Positions 46,340 through 58,445 of a stretch of DNA of 64,000 nt are shown piece by piece. Position 1 is the stretch's first letter. Every line of letters begins with the position of its first letter. Source of the stretch: Austropuccinia psidii. Its lineage: Eukaryota > Basidiomycota > Pucciniomycetes > Pucciniales > Sphaerophragmiaceae. The translations under genes and the position numbers were made by a program. The notes under the pieces are model-generated. The model searched no databases. It was not told the DNA's origin and saw only the letters and a list, made by a program, of their open reading frames with translations. The stretch is taken from positions 2,265,888-2,329,887 of the forward strand of contig JALGQZ010000014.1 in NCBI GenBank assembly GCA_023105745.1. The letters are read 5' to 3'.

Positions 46340-47254
46340 TTCGTGTACATTCGAAAATTTGGTGTGCATCAACATGGGCTGACTTTTGGCCCATTTTCAG
46401 CCTTCTCTTGGCGGGAAGTATTTTTAAAATATTTTATTTTATTTTATAAACTTGTTATTTTGAATTTAATTTGCTTTCAATATCTCTCAGTGCCGCATTG
46501 GACTACCATGCTCATTTTGGGTCTTTACCTTGATCTGGGCTTGGGTAAAAGTCCCCCCCCCTAAAAAACCCCCTTTTTTTGTTGCGGACGGGGAGGGGAA
46601 GCGGGGATTCCTCGAAAGATCGCTTTTAGGTCTGATTCACCTTTCTCATGGTTTTTTGGACCCAAATCATCAAGTTGTTATTTGCTTTCCAAAGAGGGGC
46701 TGTTATGCGCCTTTCTAATCAAGTAGCCATAAATTACATTGGAATCTCTTAATAATTCTTCAGGCCCCGAGGATGAGGTCAAATGCACAAGGGAGTTAAC
46801 TTTCTATGACAGATCACACCTAAACTCAATAAAGTCTTTTATTTCTGAGGAATGCTTCCATGTCTTTTGCACTTGTGGGTCAAATAAAGGAGGTTGATAA
46901 AATGCCAAATTGTAGTCTATTTTAAGCTTAACTTCACTCTATAATGAGCGAAAGCTAAAGCAGAGGTACAAAATGAGAGAGCAGAAGGCTTTATGCACTT
47001 CCATCAATGTGTATGGTAGTTTAGGGATGTCAAACATGACTTGAAGGTTGTCCATAATCCTTTTTGAGATGATTACGTGATTTTCTCCTAAAACTTGAAA
47101 ATTTAATATGACTTTTGGAGAATCGGTATTTGAAGGGCGACTGGCCTCTTCGGAGTTTCAGTTTTGGTAAGCCGTCCACAATGAATTTTGGATAAATTCT
47201 TACTGACGATAGCCTTTCAAAGATCTAGTTTCAATAGTCAAATACGATACGAAC
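46340..47254 (+). promoter_or_regulatory. Upstream region of NTE1
   Basis: CpG dinucleotides reappear here after the transposon-derived region. A G/C-rich patch with a run of nine C's lies at about 46550-46625 (including TTGCGGACGGGGAGGGG). No clear TATA box was found. The start codon context is GAACATGG. The promoter has to lie in this interval if transcription starts close to the gene. Confidence 0.4.
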
Positions 47255-50200
47255 ATGGCTTGGTCCTCATTGAATGAACTGCCGATTCCGATCTATCTGA
47301 TTTATCTAACATTTCATTATCTGTGGTTCAGCTTAAATGTGATTGGATTTTGGTTTTATTCTGCTTTATTATCGACTTTATCGTTCTTAACGATAACCTT
47401 GCCAAAAACTTTATTCGCAATCTTACATTGGTCAGGTAAGTCATCGGTTTCATAATTTTTCTTTCGAGCTATGTCAATTTGGTCTTCGATCTGATCATCG
47501 TGGATATTTATTATCAGGTTTTATATCAGTTCAACTAAACTTTCAGAAACTTTTGATTCTTTTCGTTTTATTCGCGATCATCTCGTCTTGGACTTATAAA
47601 CTAAAAGTTTTGAATAAATATTCTTTTTTGCCAAAACCATCTCAATTAACGAAAAGTTTAGATAATCAAATAGCCTTTCGTGATCTCAATCCAACTCTGT
47701 TATTAAATTCAAATCAAATCTTAAATGATCACCAATTACATTTCGATAACTATTTAAATGAATTCTTAAGCGCGATAAGAGTTTTCGGGTTTTTAGAAAA
47801 ACCTGTATTTCATGAATTGGCAAGACATCTTCAAACTCATAAATTATTAGCTGGTGATACTTTAAATTTAGATCAGGATAAATCATTTTATATCGTGGTC
47901 GAGTTGAGTATTCAGTTTTTACTATTTTTCATTTTATAAACATTATTAACTAATCTTCTTCCCATCTCTAGTGGCTCAGTTCAAGTGTTTGCAGGTTCAA
48001 CCAATCATAATCTGACATCTTCCTCTCAATCGGATTTTCAAAATAATGACCATTTAGCTTATGATAATGAAGATGACAACGGGTTTCAATTATTAAACGT
48101 TGTCGGGCCAGGCGGTACACTTAGTAGTCTATTTACAATCTTGAACCTTTTGACAGAAGATGTCAAACTACGACATGAGACAGATGAGTTATCCTCCTCT
48201 GTTTCACCAAAAGATTTCAACTTGCATAAATTGAATCAATCCACGGATTCGACCAATTCATCATCTCCAGCAAAATTAAATCCACATCTGACTATTCCAT
48301 CCAAATCTACTCAATCGTCGACTTTGTCTAACAATCCATCTTTTCAAACTTTGAAATCACAAATCGGTAATGAAAAAATTCAAGATAGAAGCCCTTTTAA
48401 TTTGCAAAATGACCATAATCTTCAAGATCAAGATGACCCGAAACTTCATGATCCTCGATCAACTTATAATAACATTCAACAAGGATCTTATTCACCTCAC
48501 GTGAATTCCAACACCCCCAAGTCACCTATTGAGCCTCCGCAGGACAATTTCAAATTTCATTCATCTCTTAATTCAATTATTTCCAATCAAGAATCCCACC
48601 AAAACTTTCAGCAATCGACTACTCGCACCAACTCATTCATTCCTTCTGCTGAATACTTTGCTTCATCTCGTCTTAACTCAAATCTATCATCCCAAAATCA
48701 TCCTTCTCACTCTCGTCAATCTCAAGCTAGATCAATCGATGAAAATCAATTCAAATCCCAAACAACTCAAAGAACTGAAACCCATCCAAAAGAATCCACT
48801 ATTGCTAGAGCTACTAGAGATACTACTTTAGCTGTAATTCCGTCTCAAGCATTCAAAAGATTAACATTCAAATTTCCAAATGCCGTCGCTCGAATTGTCC
48901 AAGTCATTCTAACTAGACTTCAGCGTGTTACTTTTTTAACTTCACACAAATATTTAGGATTAACAAAAGAACTTTTAAGAATTGAAAAAGCTTTTAACGA
49001 ATTGGCTTGTTTTCCTCTGCCAACTCAGTTTTATGAAGATGGCGGTATGATTAGATTAAGACAAAGGTTTATGTCAAGCACTGCTTTGATCGACGAATCT
49101 CATTCAAAAAATGGACTTCATCACGCATCTGATTATTTTAATTTCAATGATCCCCGTTCCTCCAATAATGGCTTTAATTCAATCATCACCAAACCAGATC
49201 AATCTCTCAATCTAAATCAACGGCGTCCTTCAATATCTAAATCACAACGTACTTTAAATCCTGACGCAACTAGTGAAAGCAATGTGAAGCTCAAGTCTCG
49301 ATATCGAGACCGACAGAGTACTTCGTCATATGACGATCTATCTAGTCCATTCAGATTGCCAAAATTATCTACCAATGATTTACATGAAGATCTTGAATTA
49401 AAAGAGTTAGTCATGAAAAGCATTTCTAAATCAATCGGTTTAATTCAACAATCACCGACAAGTTTATCATCTAAAAGTCCAGAATTCCATCTCGATTCAA
49501 TCAATCAACCATACTCATCATCTTCCAAGCCATTCTCAAACATTTCTAGAAGTGAATTTTCCCCTGACCCATCGCTTTACAGTAGTGGCTTCAAAAGTTT
49601 TCGTTCGATTGCAAGGCCTAACTTTCGATCTGGACTTGGTTCATTATCTTATTTAAGAGCTTTAAGCGGTTCCAATAAAGGATTCAGAGATGAATCATTA
49701 GAAACCTCTAGTAGTATGGAATCTTCATCGATAATTCATGATACTGAAGACGATGATGAAGAAAAGGGAGAAGCACCAAATGAAGTTGAAATCTTATATT
49801 TCCCAAAAGATAGTACATTAGTCAAAGCGGGTGAAAGAAACGCAGGTTTGTATTTCGTAATTGATGGGTTTTTAGATGTCTTCATGCCATCTGATGAACC
49901 TAAAGAACCAAAAAATTATCATCATCATGAAGATGATGATGATGAAGATGAAGATGATTTTCAAACTCAATATCGGTCAAAAAAGTCTAGCTTCTCATCT
50001 TCATTACCTTACAGAGGGTCTAACAAAAAGATGGAAGATTATGACAAACATATTAGGTCATCGAAAATCAAAGGCTTGACAAAAATTACTCCCAGGCCAA
50101 ATCCACGACTTGAAACTTTTGAAGATATCTCTAGGAATTCAAAAAACTTGTATAAATCAAACCGAAATAGTAGCAACTCAACTTCCACCTCAAGAAATTA

Positions 50201-53200
50201 CTCAAAGAGATCACATCCAACCAATATCAAAACAAATCAAAATCAAGAAAAAACAAACAGTTTTAGACCAAAAAAAGAGGGCAAAAGTTCCAAGCAAAAA
50301 TCTTGGATAAAGTTGTTTAGTATCAAGCCTGGCGGAATCACAGGTTATCTATCAGCTATTTCAGGATTCCCAAGCTATATTGAAATTAGAGCAAAAACTG
50401 ACGCTTATGTAGGGTTCTTATCATCAAGGTCATTAGAATCTATTATGGATCGTCAGCCTATTGTCTTATTAACTTTGGCCAAAAGGTTGATTAGCTTATT
50501 ATCTCCTCTAAGTGAGCACTTTTTTTTTGAAGGCTTATTAATTGTATTGCTTTAATTCTTACACTCTATCTGGTTTTAAAAAGTGTTACACATTGATTCG
50601 GCATTGGAATGGATGGCTGTAGATGCTGGTCAGGTAATTTTTTTGTTCGAATTATTCTTCCGATTGTTTTCAAAACCATCCTTAACTAAATTAATATTTC
50701 AATTCAAAATAGATTATTTACCGCGAAGGAGATAGTAGTGATAATCTCTACATGGTCATTGGGGGTCGGTTACGTGCAATTTCAGAAAAGGATGATGGTG
50801 GGTTAGAAATCTTAGCCGAGTATGGTCAAGGCGAAAGCATTGGCGAATTAGATTGCATAACAAATACATCTAGAAGGTCAACTTTACATGCCATTAGGGA
50901 TAGTGAACTCGTTCGAATTCCAATGACGTTATTCAATGCTATTTCGGTCAGACATCCTTCTATTACTGTCCAAATATCAAGGCTAATAGCTACAAGAGTT
51001 CGTAAAGAGGTCGATTCGAATCAATCCATAACAAACCAAAAAAGATCTCACGGAATTGATTATGGTATGGGAAAGAATCGACATTCAATGACCTCGTTCC
51101 GACCAGATAAGCATGGAAGTAATTCAATATGCGATTTGGGTATCAACAATTTTAACTTAAAGACTGTTGCTATCATTCCTAATGCTCAAGACGTTCCAAT
51201 CTTAGAATTTGCTGCAAGATTAAATGAAGCTCTTGAACAGATGAATGCGACGACCAAAATGCTCAATCAAGAAGCCATCTTATCTGTGCTTGGCAGGCAT
51301 GCTTTTAGTAGATTTGGTAAATTAAAGCTAGCAGAATGGTTAACTGAACTTGAACAAAAGTTTAGGATTGTTTTATACGTTGCTGATACGGGCGTCAATA
51401 CACCTTGGACAAGAACTTGTATCAGGCAGGTAATGTATTACTTTTTTTAGCTTTGGTCATAGTTTTTCACTCTTCTCTAGTTTGTGTAGTACTAATTCTT
51501 ACTTTTTGACTTATATTAGGCTGATTACATCATGGTGGTATGTGACGGAGGAGTCCAGCCCGATATTGGACAGTATGAAAGATTGTTGGTAAGCATGAAA
51601 ACAACAGCCCGGAAAGAGTTGGTTTTATTGCACCCTGATCGAAACGTACCGGCAGGTTCAACTCGACCCTGGCTTATGGTAAGACCATCTGCTTCTTTTC
51701 CTTTAATTATAACTTGCGTTCCCTCCAAGGTTGATGTAATTTTCGTGAACACTGTAGAACAGACCTTGGGTTCATGCTCATCATCATGTTGAGATGGCTG
51801 GTGCTACACCATTAACAAAAAATCATTTGGATGAATTAGTTCCCTTAACAGCACTTAGAAGATTGACGCAAAAGGTTCAACGGCAATTATTAAAATATAG
51901 AAGGGATCAACTGGAGAGTCGATTTAGTAGAGTTACAGGATTAGCAAATAACGATTTTTCGAGATTGGCTAGAAGATTATGCGGTAAATCGATAGGATTG
52001 GTTTTAGGGGGCGGTGGTGCTAGAGGAATCAGTCATATTGGAGTGATTAGGGCCTTAGAAGAAAGAAATATACCCATTGATATGATTGGTGGTACTTCTA
52101 TAGGCTCTTTTATTGGTGGATTATATGCTAGAAATTCGGATTTTTTCTCGACTCTAGGTAGAGCTAAGACATTTAGCGCAAGGATAGCAACTTATTGGAG
52201 GTTATTAACGGATTTAACCTATCCTGTTGTTGCTTATACTACTGGGCATGAATTTAATCGAGGGATTTATAAATCATTTTACGATTATCACATTGAGGTA
52301 AGTAGGTTTTCATTAGTATCAATTTCTTTTTATTACTCTCTTGGATTAAAGTTTGTTTTTTGTTCATTTTAGGACTTTTGGGTAAGTTAACAATAAACAA
52401 CAAAGATCTCGAGTTGAGCAGTTATTAAAGCAAAACTCATGTTCGGGAGGCGTGTAGTTGCCGTTTTGGGCGAATACAACGAACATCACTTGGTCGCGCA
52501 TGGAGGTTCATTCAACTGGTTTAAGTTTCCAACTTTCTTTGATATCTGCGCATCTTTTCTTTGAGACCAAAGTCTAACTTTTCTTTAGTATAGGTTATGC
52601 ATGGAGATATATTAGAGCTTCAATGTCCTTAGCAGGACTTTTGCCACCACTTTGTGATGAAGGAGATATGCTAGTTGATGGAGGGTAAGGCTTTTTTACT
52701 ACCTCGTTAGAAAATTTATCTTGGCAAAACAAACTGATTTTACTTATTTATTTTGGGATAATGGTAGATATATCGATAATTTGCCGGTAAGGATATGAAT
52801 TGGTTTAAAAAACAACAAAAATTCTAGAAATTTGATTTATTTTTTATCCAAAGGTCTCTGTCATGTTGAGACTTGGAGCCGAGTCAATCTTTGCTGTTGA
52901 TGTGGGATCAATTGACGATACTTCGCCAAGGAATTTTCCTGAATCTTTGTCTGGATGGTGGCTATTATTCAGTCGTTTAAATCCCTGGTCTTCAGCCCAT
53001 AAGATTCCAGTTTAAGTTTAATTCATGTTATGAACCACATCTCATATAGGGCAAGGGGTGCTTACGATTTCCTTGTCATGCTTGGGTTTTGATCATTATA
53101 TCACTAAATTAACAAAATAGACTATGACCGATATACAGAGCCGACTTACTTAGTACGTGTAATTCACATGATCAGGAAAGCTAATTTTACTTACTAGTTG

Positions 53201-53639
53201 GTTGTAGTGTTTCGAGTGTTAAAACATTAGAAGAAGCCAAGGTGACTCCAGGAGTCCTTTACATGAGAATGCCGGTGAGTAAAAGCCAAATAATTCAACA
53301 CCAGATTCAACATGGCAACCCAAAACTTAAAAATCGATACTCTTTTTTTCGGCAATTATCAATTATCAGGTAACTGAGTTTACCACATTAGGGTTTGGTA
53401 GATTTGAAGAAATTTTCTCCAAAGGTTACGAATCAGCAAAAGAATTAATTAAAGAATTCGAAGTCGAGGGTAAATTACCCACTGGCCTAATTGAAGAATC
53501 TGATTCTGAAGACTCACGATTGAAAATAAAGTTTGGCTTGCCTAACCATCAACAACAAAATAAAAATATGTCGAATCACACTACTTCAGCATCTTTAAGC
53601 CATAGATATAGACTGATGACTCGGAGGAATAGTGTTTAA
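47255..53639 (+). CDS. NTE1: Lysophospholipase NTE1 (patatin-like phospholipase with cyclic-nucleotide-binding-type domains)
   Basis: Proposed exons: 47255-47435, 47518-47902, 47972-50511, 50584-50633, 50713-51429, 51520-51678, 51758-52297, 52373-52381, 52458-52518, 52594-52684, 52768-52786, 52854-53009, 53121-53152, 53208-53274, 53370-53639. All introns are GT-AG and frames join, giving about 1758 aa. Residues 10-85 are hydrophobic membrane segments. Cyclic-nucleotide-binding-type domains lie around 143-530 (split by a Ser/Asn/Gln-rich insert), 794-1035 (split by an acidic/basic insert with [13 protein letters not shown]) and 1050-1150. The patatin domain, about 1421-1587, has GGGGARG, catalytic Ser in GTSIG (about 1458) and Asp in DGG (about 1576). 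The family hydrolyses phosphatidylcholine and lysophosphatidylcholine to glycerophosphocholine at the ER. Two exons are tiny (9 and 19 nt). Length is at the upper end for fungi because of the inserts. Confidence 0.93.
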
Positions 53640-53671
53640 ATATTTAATTAGTTTTTTTAATATTTCTTTTG

Positions 53672-53677
53672 AATAAA
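53672..53677 (+). terminator. Candidate polyadenylation signal of NTE1
   Basis: AATAAA lies 33 bases after the TAA stop of NTE1, at a plausible distance for mRNA 3'-end formation. Confidence 0.5.
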
Positions 53678-53801
53678 CCAATACATGTTTTACGGCAATT
53701 GATTCTGTTCATTTGTATGATTGAAGAGAGGGTTTTTAACAGACGATCAAAAAGTGTTTGACGTGATGATTACAAAGGCCGAAGGGAAAAGGAAAACTTT
53801 A

Positions 53802-53880
53802 TTCCGAGTACGGGAATCGAACCCGTCTCTACCGCGCTCCACATGAAAGGCGGTCATACTAGCCGATATACTAACTCGGA
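53802..53880 (-). tRNA. tRNA-Glu (anticodon UUC) with a 7-nt intron
   Basis: On the minus strand the acceptor stem TCCGAGT (53880-53874) pairs with ACTCGGA (53809-53803). The D arm is GTAT-ATCGGCTA-GTAT, and the T arm is ACGGG-TTCGATT-CCCGT. The anticodon stem ACCGC/GCGGT pairs perfectly if 7 bases (TGTGGAG, 53837-53843) after position 37 are an intron. The mature loop is then CTTTCAC with anticodon TTC, the same loop as yeast tRNA-Glu, and the variable loop has the normal 4 bases. A T-run (TTTT at 53796-53793) follows as a Pol III terminator. Without the intron the variable region would be abnormally long. It is convergent with NTE1, about 160 bp from its stop. Confidence 0.92.
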
Positions 53881-54874
53881 AAACATGATCACAGAAATGG
53901 GTCAAATGTCACTATTATGATTTGCAAATATTCTTTTAGATAGCATTTGGATTGGTTGTTTTCCTGATTCAAAACTCTTAAATATGTCCTCTCCTAACTT
54001 TTTTGGCTATTGCTTATAAAAACATGATCTTTTCAAATTCAACTGAAACTGAAAAAGATCAGAATTGTTGTGTTGCACTTAGTTTTTTTGGCTGCCTATT
54101 GTCTTTCAAGGCATTACATTGATGAATAGAAACCTTATTTTTCGTGAATCTGGACCCTTTAATACTTGATATTCATATTCTTTTTATTTCAAGAAGACAA
54201 AGAAATTTAAAAGGTCATTTTGGAATAAAGGAGTGATCAAGGGAGATCTATTTTTGCAGCAAAACCCCTCTAAGATGTATTATTTTTTCAAAATGGAGGA
54301 TAGTTTTTTTATATTAATTTAGACTAAATATTGATATATTGAATGATGAATTACAGAGACAGAATAATATTTTAATAATCAACAAATCTTGATAAATTAA
54401 TTGAATCCTGATTATTGTAATTTGGCTTTTTTTAAGTAAATTAATATAAATTTTAGTAATATAATGTAAAAAAATCCTTCTCCCTTGTTTGAGCTTAAGT
54501 AAGCAGGATTAATTAAGTTGAATGGTTCAAGATATATTTTCAAGAAACTGAAATGCAAAAACAAGAAAAAACACCTTTCATCCCTTTCTCAAATTCCAAT
54601 CAAAAGAAAACCTAAACATAAGGCTAAGAAAGATTTATAAAATTCATTTAAAAAACTTTTTTCCAAAAACAAAAAAACATTTTTTTAATTCTTACTTAAA
54701 TTAAAAACTTAATATTGATTTCCATTTCCAATTCAAAAGCTTTTTCTCAATATTCAGTTTTTCAATTAATAATGAACCCTTGATAAAACCTTTTTAATTT
54801 GTTCATATCCTCTAAAAACTTTTTTCTTTTGACAAAAAATATACATATTTCAAATTCCTTATTCCATATATATA
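53881..54874. other. AT-rich intergenic region, no gene seen
   Basis: Only short frames, poly-A and poly-T runs. Nothing recognisable. Confidence 0.5.
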
Positions 54875-55644
54875 GGGTATTGGTAAAAACATGTAAGCCC
54901 TTACGTGTTTTTACTAAAAGCTTACGTGTTTTTGCCAGAAATTGGTAAATACATGTAATTTTATGGTAAAAACACTTAAGGGTGGTTCTTGAAATGAAAT
55001 ATAGCTATTTATGGCATTTCTGATGCAATTAATGCCATTTATGGAATTTCTGATGCAATTAATTCCATTTATGCCATTGTTGAGGTCATTTATGGCATTT
55101 CTAAATCCATGAAGGACATTGTATGGAATTTTTAATGCTATTTATGGCATTGTTGTAATACCATTTATGCTAATGTTATGGCACTTTTAATTCCAAAAAT
55201 GGAATTTTTAACTTCCACTAATGTCATAAATTACATTCTTAATTGAATTGATGTCAGAAATGAATTTTCAATTTAATTACAAACATGAACAAAAAAACAT
55301 AAAAAAAAGGACTTTTTGGGCCTACAATTGTCCTGGCAAAATAAACCCCATAATTTTAGGCTTCTGGTTTTTTCTTCTCAAGGTTTTTCCCTTCATTTTG
55401 AAAAAAAAGTTATGGAAATTCATAAGTGGAAACATTATTAATTAATTTTTTTGAAAAAAAGGCCATTTTTCCAAATTGGACAAAATAGAGAAATTGGGCC
55501 AAAAAAAAATTTGAAAAGATTTTGGGACCTTCAAATCCCATGTCAGAATAAATATTGCAAAAAAGAATTATAAAAATGCTCAAAACTGGGCCTGGTTTTC
55601 TTTTTAAAAAAAATAAGTCACTTACGTGTGTTTACCAACACCTG
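54875..55644. mobile_element. Short non-autonomous MULE derivative (about 770 bp)
   Basis: The left end GGGTATTGGTAAAAACATGT equals the right terminal repeat of MULE-2. The right end (TTACGTGTGTTTACCAACACC) equals the other terminal repeat. Inside are one subterminal repeat unit (near 55320-55400) and a region also shared with MULE-1 near its end. There is no transposase coding. The flanks ATATATATA (left) and ATATATATC (right) could be an 8-of-9 target duplication, though such AT repeats are weak evidence. Confidence 0.8.
55005..55250. repeat. Degenerate short tandem repeat inside the MULE derivative
   Basis: A unit of roughly 25-30 bp built on TTTATGGCATTTCTGATGCAAT recurs about eight times with many changes (for example TTTATGGAATTTCTGATGCA, TTTATGCCATTGTTGAGG). 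Confidence 0.65.
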
Positions 55645-56449
55645 ATATATATCTCTATATTTGAAGAAAATTTTTTAAAACACCCTTTGAAGGAGAAATA
55701 AAGACCAACAGGAACCCTCAAAAAATGTTCAATTCATTCTCAAAAAAGATACAAGAAGTTCTTTGAATTATGTGTCACCTTTAGGTTGAGAGATGTTGTG
55801 AAATATCTTGTTTCACTTGTTAAATTTTCAGTTTAAATAAGTCAGGTTTTTATTTTAAGAAATGCTTCTGTAAGTATATAAAAATAGACTACTTCTAAAC
55901 TGAAATATAAATGTTCTAAACATAATCAAATCATAAAGCAATTGAGATAATTATGGCACATAAATATTTCAAGAACTTCAAATCCCCCCCAAAAATCTAA
56001 ATTAACACATTTATTCTATCCAATTTCTTCTATGAAAAATTGGAGTTAATTGTTTATAGCAGAAAATAACCTGAAATCCTTTTTGACTTTCAATAAATAT
56101 TCAATAAAAAGTAAAATATTTCGATTTATAACTCTTAGTAAAGGATTCTGATCAAAGTCTCAATTAATAATTTCAAGGAAAAAAATACATATTTTCATTT
56201 TTGAAACAAAAAAAATTAAATAATAATTTTTCAGCTGTTTGAGTGATTTCAAAATATTTAAATGCTTAGCTTTCATTAATCATACTTATGAAAATATTAA
56301 TGAATTAATAAATAAATTTTTTTTGTATTTGAATGGCTTCACTTTAGCAAAAAAAAGAGATTCTATGGATTTATTTTTCATTAAAACTTTTGAAATATAT
56401 GTCTTACTAGTTTCTGTTTAATAAATTTATTCAAATTCTATTTAGCAGG
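55645..56449. other. AT-rich intergenic region, no gene seen
   Basis: Short frames only. No motif recognised. Confidence 0.5.
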
Positions 56450-58445
56450 AAAAATGGATGTTTTAAACCTAAAAAATAATCATAATCAAGATTTTGGAAA
56501 GAGTTGGGTATATTATAATGGGCTGAATTATTTGAATCTTAAGAAGAAAAAGTGATGGTAAGGACATTGATAAAATAGAAATGACTAATATAGTAATAAA
56601 GGTAGCTTGGATGATATAATAATTGAAATATCATGATAATTTGAAGTTTTGACTATGAAGCAATAAGTAAATATTACTAATGTTTTACTTATTGTACTAT
56701 TAATGTCCTAATTGAATGAATAATAAGATTAGAAAATAATTAGAATTAAGGATATATTATAATTATGGGGTAAAATTAATTATATTATTAAGATATAACA
56801 TTCCAAATTAGATATATTGATATATAATAAACTAATATATTTATGGAAATTTATTAATGTTACCAGCAATTAAGAAATGCATTAAAAATTGGTATTTAAT
56901 AAGAAATAACAATCTATAACAATAATACTACCAATATTAAGGGTATTAATTAATATAAATACTATTTATATTAATTATAGAATTATTAGAAAAGAAGAAT
57001 AGAGAGAAAAAGACTTACTTTTAGCACTGAATATGATAATTTTGGATGATTTTATACCTAATAATATAAATAAAGCTTATTTAAACTGTATTCACAATAA
57101 AAAATATAGAGAATTACAAATTTTGCTATTTTAATGTGGATTTAGAGATTTTTGAGATAATTTCAACAAAAAAATGAAATATTTGTTCAAAACACATAAA
57201 AGCTAGTGATTACTAAAAGATGGATGTTTGTCATTTAATAATAGAAGAGTTTTATTTCTAAAGAGTAAAGAAATTACCCTCTTATTAAATGTTTTATTGT
57301 ATTTGATGCATCTGAGGGGGAAACAGAGGAAGAAGAGGTCCTTTTATAGTAAAGGACCTTCCTCCTATTGAACAGATACTTTCTAGAATATGCGTACTGA
57401 TTTTATCCACTGGAATCAATCAATAATTCAAGGTTCTGTGATGATTACATCCTTATTAAAACTTCTTATCTGATTATTACATCATTTTCATAGTTATCAC
57501 TGTAAACTTAATATTTCTGAAATAATTAGCTTGGAAACTGATTTATTTTGGTCTATTTTAATAGTTCTAATCATAAAATATCATCATTCACCAGTCTCAT
57601 CTGTTTTTTTACTGTTAAACTAAAAATAAGATTAGAGTTAATGATCTGAAATGAAAGCTTCTAAGCCTTAGCTTTAATCCTTAGTAACCTTTAAGTTATT
57701 CATGCTACTAAAAGTCAGAAAGTGAATTCTAATACCTTAGAGTGTCCTTATTAATCTTCAAATAGGGATTCATTAAATTATCAAAACTCCATTTTTGATG
57801 TTTTTTCTGGTAATCCATCTTTTCTGTCAAAATTGGATGTTTTAAACTTCAAATCATGATTTCAGGGTTTTACACCTTGAATATCATCAAACAAATTACA
57901 TCATTATTAACAAATGAGCTAGTGAAATCTGAATATATTATTATTTATATTTTTGGAATAATTTTTATTTTGAGTGGTCAACAGCTCTTGCTATTTTGCC
58001 TAATATCCAGTAATATTTTGTAACCATGTTTATAGCTTTCCAAATAAAGTTTTTATATTTATTCTTACAGTTATTTTCTGGTAAATTCCTTTTTGAATCA
58101 AATCTTTATCATGTTTTATTTGAAAAGATATGAGCTAAAAACCATGAATATACGCATTGGTCATAAAAGTGCATATATCCAGGTTATCCCAGTAAGTATT
58201 GGTTTTACAGATATGGAATAAAGATCTCATATATGGAATGTTGGATGGGGAATCCACTGGTGTGATTGTTCTCAAACTTATATTGACTTCTTCCTGAGAT
58301 AATCAGGAATTTATACCATTTTATGACATTTTTACTTATTTTAAGATTGTAATTTCTATTATTATTATAAAAATAAGTTTTGTAAAGTTGTTTTGTGAAC
58401 TTTTTGGATATGTGGTCATATCTCAAAGGCTCAAAGTACCATTAT
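56450..58445 (-). repeat. Very old LTR-like fossil, possibly B-related
   Basis: The order of landmarks follows the element B LTR: GAGGAAGAAGAGGTCCTTTT near 57325 (B has GAGGAGGCCTCTTTT), then ATGTTGGATGGGGAATCC near 58237, and an end reading TGTGGTCATATCTCAAAGGCTC near 58410-58432 (B ends with CTATTTGGGTATG then ATATACCTCAAGGCTC). The match is weak and boundaries are approximate. Confidence 0.4.

Noticed and set aside
47960..50555. Separate 856-aa gene from 47985
   Set aside because: It is exon 3 of NTE1 read into the following intron. Its start is not an ATG and the protein continues from exon 2.
51525..51792. Independent genes on either strand at 51.5-51.8 kb
   Set aside because: The plus frame is NTE1 exon 6 read through an intron, and the minus frame is its shadow.
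53803..53880. tRNA with a long variable arm (Ser or Leu type)
   Set aside because: The 12-base variable region disappears if a 7-nt intron is assumed, with better stem pairing and a canonical Glu loop.
55005..55250. CRISPR-like array
   Set aside because: Repeats are short, degenerate and without unique spacers, inside a transposon of a eukaryote.
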